Assembly: GCF_002795405.1 (NCBI RefSeq)
Contig: NZ_PHGZ01000006.1
Span: 124,001 to 188,000 of the forward strand
From: Caviibacterium pharyngocola
Lineage (GTDB): Bacteria > Pseudomonadota > Gammaproteobacteria > Enterobacterales > Pasteurellaceae
DNA: 64,000 bases
Reading direction: 5' to 3'
Made by a program: the position numbers and the translations under genes. Below the pieces are notes generated by a model that ran no database searches, was not told the DNA's origin, and was given only the letters and a program-made list of their open reading frames with translations. Below, piece after piece: positions 61,458-64,000 of the stretch; position 1 is the stretch's first letter, and every line of letters begins with the position of its first letter.

Positions 61458-62729
61458 ATGAATATTCAAGAACTCATTGAAAATGCAAAACAAAATGCCG
61501 GACTGCCGATTTCCCACGGCGGGTTCGACAGCAGTTTCGAAAGTTGCATAAAATGTACCGCGTGCACGGCGGTTTGTCCGGTTTCGCGTCAAAATCCGTT
61601 TTATCCGGGCCCGAAACAAGCCGGGCCGGACGGCGAACGTTTGCGCTTAAAAAGCGCTTCTTTATACGATGAGGCTTTAAAATACTGCACGAATTGCAAA
61701 CGTTGCGAAGTCGCGTGCCCGTCCGATGTGAAAATCGGTGACATTATTATTCGGGCACGCAATAAATATGTGGAGCAACAGCGCAAACCGTTAATGCATA
61801 AACTCCGCGACGCAGTGTTAAGCAACACCGATATTATGGGTAAAATGAACACGCCTTTCGCGCCGATCGTCAATGCCGTCACCGGCTTAAAAGCCACGCG
61901 TTTTTTATTGGAAAAAACTTTAAACGTCAGTCAACATCGTAGCCTACCGAAATATTCCTTCGGTTCGTTTCGTCAATGGTATGACAAAAACGCCCTCGAA
62001 CGCCAAATCTATTATCGTGAGAAAGTGGTGTATTATCACGGTTGCTATGTGAATTACAATAATCCGCAACTCGGCAAAGATTTGATTCGTTTGCTCAATG
62101 CGATGGATATCGGCGTGCTGTTATTGGATAAAGAAAAATGCTGCGGTTTGCCGTTAATGGTGAACGGATTTCCGGAACGGGCGAAGAAACAAGCGCAATT
62201 TAATATCGCGCAAATTGAAAAAGTGATCGAACAAAAAACCTTGGATGTCATCGGCACGTCATCCAGTTGTACGATGAATCTGCGTGACGAATATCAGCAT
62301 ATTTTGGGAATGGATACGGCGAAAATTCGTCCGCACGTGAATATCGTTACCCGCTATCTTTATCAATTATTTAATGACGGAAAAGCACCGCACTTTAAAT
62401 CAATGCCGCTGCGCGTCGCGTATCATACCGCCTGCCACGTGGACAAAGCCGGCTGGGCGCCTTATACGTTAGAAGTATTGAAACAAATTCCGGATTTGGA
62501 AATCGTGATGTTGCCGTCGCAATGTTGCGGAATTGCGGGAACCTACGGATTTAAATCGGAAAACTACGACGTTGCGCAGGCGATCGGTAAGACCTTATTT
62601 GATAATATCGAACAAGGCGGTTTCGATTATGTAATTTCCGAGTGCGAAACTTGTAAATGGCAAATCGATATGTCAACAAATGCCACCTGTTTGCATCCGA
62701 TCACGTTGTTGGCAATGGCGTTGAAATAA
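61458..62729 (+). CDS. glpC: Anaerobic glycerol-3-phosphate dehydrogenase subunit C
   Basis: Iron-sulfur subunit that attaches GlpAB to the membrane and passes electrons to menaquinone. The 423 residues have two ferredoxin motifs (CIKCTACTAVCPVS and CTNCKRCEVACPSD, within residues 30-100) and two CCG domains (EKCCGLPLM and SQCCGIAGTYG). AAAGGA precedes the ATG at 61458, 10 bp after glpB. Confidence 0.96.
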   Translation: MNIQELIENAKQNAGLPISHGGFDSSFESCIKCTACTAVCPVSRQNPFYPGPKQAGPDGERLRLKSASLYDEALKYCTNCKRCEVACPSDVKIGDIIIRARNKYVEQQRKPLMHKLRDAVLSNTDIMGKMNTPFAPIVNAVTGLKATRFLLEKTLNVSQHRSLPKYSFGSFRQWYDKNALERQIYYREKVVYYHGCYVNYNNPQLGKDLIRLLNAMDIGVLLLDKEKCCGLPLMVNGFPERAKKQAQFNIAQIEKVIEQKTLDVIGTSSSCTMNLRDEYQHILGMDTAKIRPHVNIVTRYLYQLFNDGKAPHFKSMPLRVAYHTACHVDKAGWAPYTLEVLKQIPDLEIVMLPSQCCGIAGTYGFKSENYDVAQAIGKTLFDNIEQGGFDYVISECETCKWQIDMSTNATCLHPITLLAMALK

Positions 62730-62744
62730 GCTATCAAATAAACG

Positions 62745-62778
62745 AAAAGCGTGCATTTGAAAACTGCACGCTTTTTTA
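62745..62778 (+). terminator. glpC terminator
   Basis: AAAAGCGTGCA/TGCACGCTTTT with a 9-nt loop and a T run; it may serve glpR from the other side as well. Confidence 0.85.
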
Positions 62779-62786
62779 TTTCGCAT

Positions 62787-63545
62787 TTATCGACAAATCT
62801 GAATCTTCAGGTTGCTGCCTTGCATTAATTCCGTAATCGCCGGCGGCGGGGCGCTGTCGGTAAAGAGATACTCCACTTCGGTGAGCGAACCCAAACGCAC
62901 CATTGCGCGGCGCGAGAATTTTGAATGGTCGGTGACTAAAATCGTATTGCGCGAGCTTTCGATAATCGCGCGTTTTACCTGCACTTCGTGATAGTCATAA
63001 TCTAATAACGAACCGTCCGTATCAATACTGCTAATGCCCAAAATGCCGTAATCCAAACGGAATTGCCCGATAAAGGCGACGGTCGCTTCGCCGATAATGC
63101 CACCGTCTTGGCGCAGCGAACCGCCCGCCAAGGTAATATCGAAGGTTTTATTTTGCATTAAAATATAAGCGGCATTTAAATTATTGGTCACAATGCGCAA
63201 ATTTTGATGTTCTAACAAGGCGCTTGCCACGGCTTCCGGCGTGGTTCCGATGTCGATAAATAATGAGGAACCGTTCGGAATGGTTTTTGCCACTGCTTGC
63301 GCAATCAATCGTTTTTCTAAAGAAAAGAATTGTTTACGTTCGATATAATCGCTGTTTTCCGAGGTGGAAGGCGAGGCAGCACCGCCGTGATGACGGCTGA
63401 TAAGGTTATTTTCCGCCAATTCGTTTAAATCGCGGCGAATGGTTTGCGGGCTGACACCCAATAAGTTGACTAAATCGTCGGTGCTTAAATAACCGCGCTG
63501 TTTAACCAACTCAATAATTTTTTTATGACGAATAGATTGTTTCAT
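62787..63545 (-). CDS. glpR: Glycerol-3-phosphate regulon repressor GlpR
   Basis: DeoR-family repressor of the glp genes, released by glycerol-3-phosphate. The 252 residues have the N-terminal winged helix (YLSTDDLVNLLGVSPQTIRRDLNEL), SRHHGGA, and the sugar-phosphate domain with SLFIDIGTTPEAVA and VTDHSKFSRRAMVRLG. It should bind the operators around 58.2-58.4 kb. It lies 116 bp downstream of glpG in the same direction. Confidence 0.95.
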   Translation of the reverse strand: MKQSIRHKKIIELVKQRGYLSTDDLVNLLGVSPQTIRRDLNELAENNLISRHHGGAASPSTSENSDYIERKQFFSLEKRLIAQAVAKTIPNGSSLFIDIGTTPEAVASALLEHQNLRIVTNNLNAAYILMQNKTFDITLAGGSLRQDGGIIGEATVAFIGQFRLDYGILGISSIDTDGSLLDYDYHEVQVKRAIIESSRNTILVTDHSKFSRRAMVRLGSLTEVEYLFTDSAPPPAITELMQGSNLKIQICR

Positions 63546-63564
63546 CGAAATCTACCTTATGCTT

Positions 63565-63585
63565 AAAACCCGCCGTTTAGGGCGG
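63565..63585 (-). terminator. Weak hairpin after glpG
   Basis: CCGCC/GGCGG followed on the minus strand by GTTTT, between glpG and glpR. May only partly stop transcription. Confidence 0.4.
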
Positions 63586-63661
63586 ATAATGTAATCGAGA
63601 GATATAATTTTTTCTTATTTAGAGCAATCTATGGCTACTTTAGCGTATTTTTTGTTTCAAA

Positions 63662-64000
63662 TCATCCGTTTGCGCGAAATTTCGTTTCAATGACACCGAA
63701 CGATAACCCGACGATCAAGCCGGTAATGTGCGCAGTATTGCCCGTTTGAATACCGATTAACGGGCTGATAAAACCTAGTCCGATACCGACCAAAAGCACA
63801 TTAAAAAAGCCTTGCGGCAAATTAAAACGATGTTGCGGATCAAATTTATCCAACACAAATACATAACCGAGCACGGCATACACCACGCCGGACAAGCCGA
63901 AAAACGCCGGGCCGGAGGCAATATTTTGCGCGACACCGCTGATAATTGCCGAACAAAAATAAAGTGCAATCAGTTTTTTCACACCGCAATAACGCTCGAT
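63662..64000 (-). CDS. glpG: Rhomboid protease GlpG, C-terminal part (partial at window end)
   Basis: Intramembrane serine protease. The last 112 residues or so are present; the 5' part lies beyond the window. The catalytic serine is in FGLSGVVYAVLGYVF and the histidine in NTAHITGLIVGLSFG, both in membrane helices; the gene ends at the stop at 63662. A GTG at 63982 is internal, not the start. The glpG-glpR order is that of E. coli. Confidence 0.93.
   Translation of the reverse strand: MERYCGVKKLIALYFCSAIISGVAQNIASGPAFFGLSGVVYAVLGYVFVLDKFDPQHRFNLPQGFFNVLLVGIGLGFISPLIGIQTGNTAHITGLIVGLSFGVIETKFRANG

Overview
The window is 64 kb of a gammaproteobacterial chromosome, almost certainly from the family Pasteurellaceae. 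The main evidence is the uptake signal core AAGTGCGGT (or ACCGCACTT), which recurs inside genes and as inverted pairs acting as terminators. The gene complement and the short, overlapping operons agree with this. Genus cannot be fixed from the sequence alone; a facultative, fumarate-respiring relative of Haemophilus, Aggregatibacter, Actinobacillus or Basfia fits. The window opens inside polA and closes inside glpG. It holds about 60 genes and no intergenic stretch over 300 bp. I saw no tRNA, rRNA, IS element, prophage or CRISPR array.

Layout. 1-7.4 kb: polA 3' part, then glyQ and glyS, the two subunits of glycyl-tRNA synthetase, separated by a 1.8 kb accessory interval with a small thioredoxin-fold gene, a DUF1016/YhcG-type PD-(D/E)XK nuclease gene and many short palindromes. 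7.4-10.5 kb: cysK-cysZ and zipA. 10.5-15.3 kb: Entner-Doudoroff and gluconate genes (eda, edd, gntK against divergent gntP) with mirrored CRP and GntR sites. 15.4-26.5 kb: ligA, the coaBC-dut-slmA-yheU-crp run, radC-rpmB-rpmG-mutM, folA with an XRE regulator, yjjPB and proB. 26.6-29.3 kb: a trimeric autotransporter adhesin with a collagen-like stalk. 29.6-35.8 kb: fklB, psd and the biotin operon bioAFGCD. 35.8-47.2 kb: yceD-rpmF-plsX-fabHDG, then a hydrogenase-2 operon (hybOABCDE) lying between fabG and acpP. 47.4-51.7 kb: dcuB, rho and rhlB. 51.8-64 kb: an organophosphate block of uhpT, a fused uhpA-uhpB gene, uhpC, glpT, glpABC, glpR and glpG.

How the genes work together. HybOABC (H2 oxidation), GlpABC (anaerobic glycerol-3-phosphate oxidation) and DcuB (C4-dicarboxylate exchange) make up an anaerobic chain that would feed menaquinone and end in fumarate reduction; YjjPB may add succinate export. 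GntP/GntK/Edd/Eda, UhpT and GlpT bring in gluconate and sugar or glycerol phosphates. CRP, itself encoded here, has consensus-quality sites in front of gntP, gntK, uhpT and the glpT/glpA divide.

Most unusual features: (1) a set of 25-29 bp palindromes upstream of the DUF1016 nuclease gene, whose arms vary in sequence but keep their pairing, with a perfect copy inside the gene; (2) an in-frame UhpA-UhpB fusion that has lost most of the UhpA DNA-binding domain; (3) the hyb operon splitting fabG from acpP behind an FNR-type promoter with canonical geometry; (4) the collagen-stalk adhesin with a 90-bp higher-order repeat.
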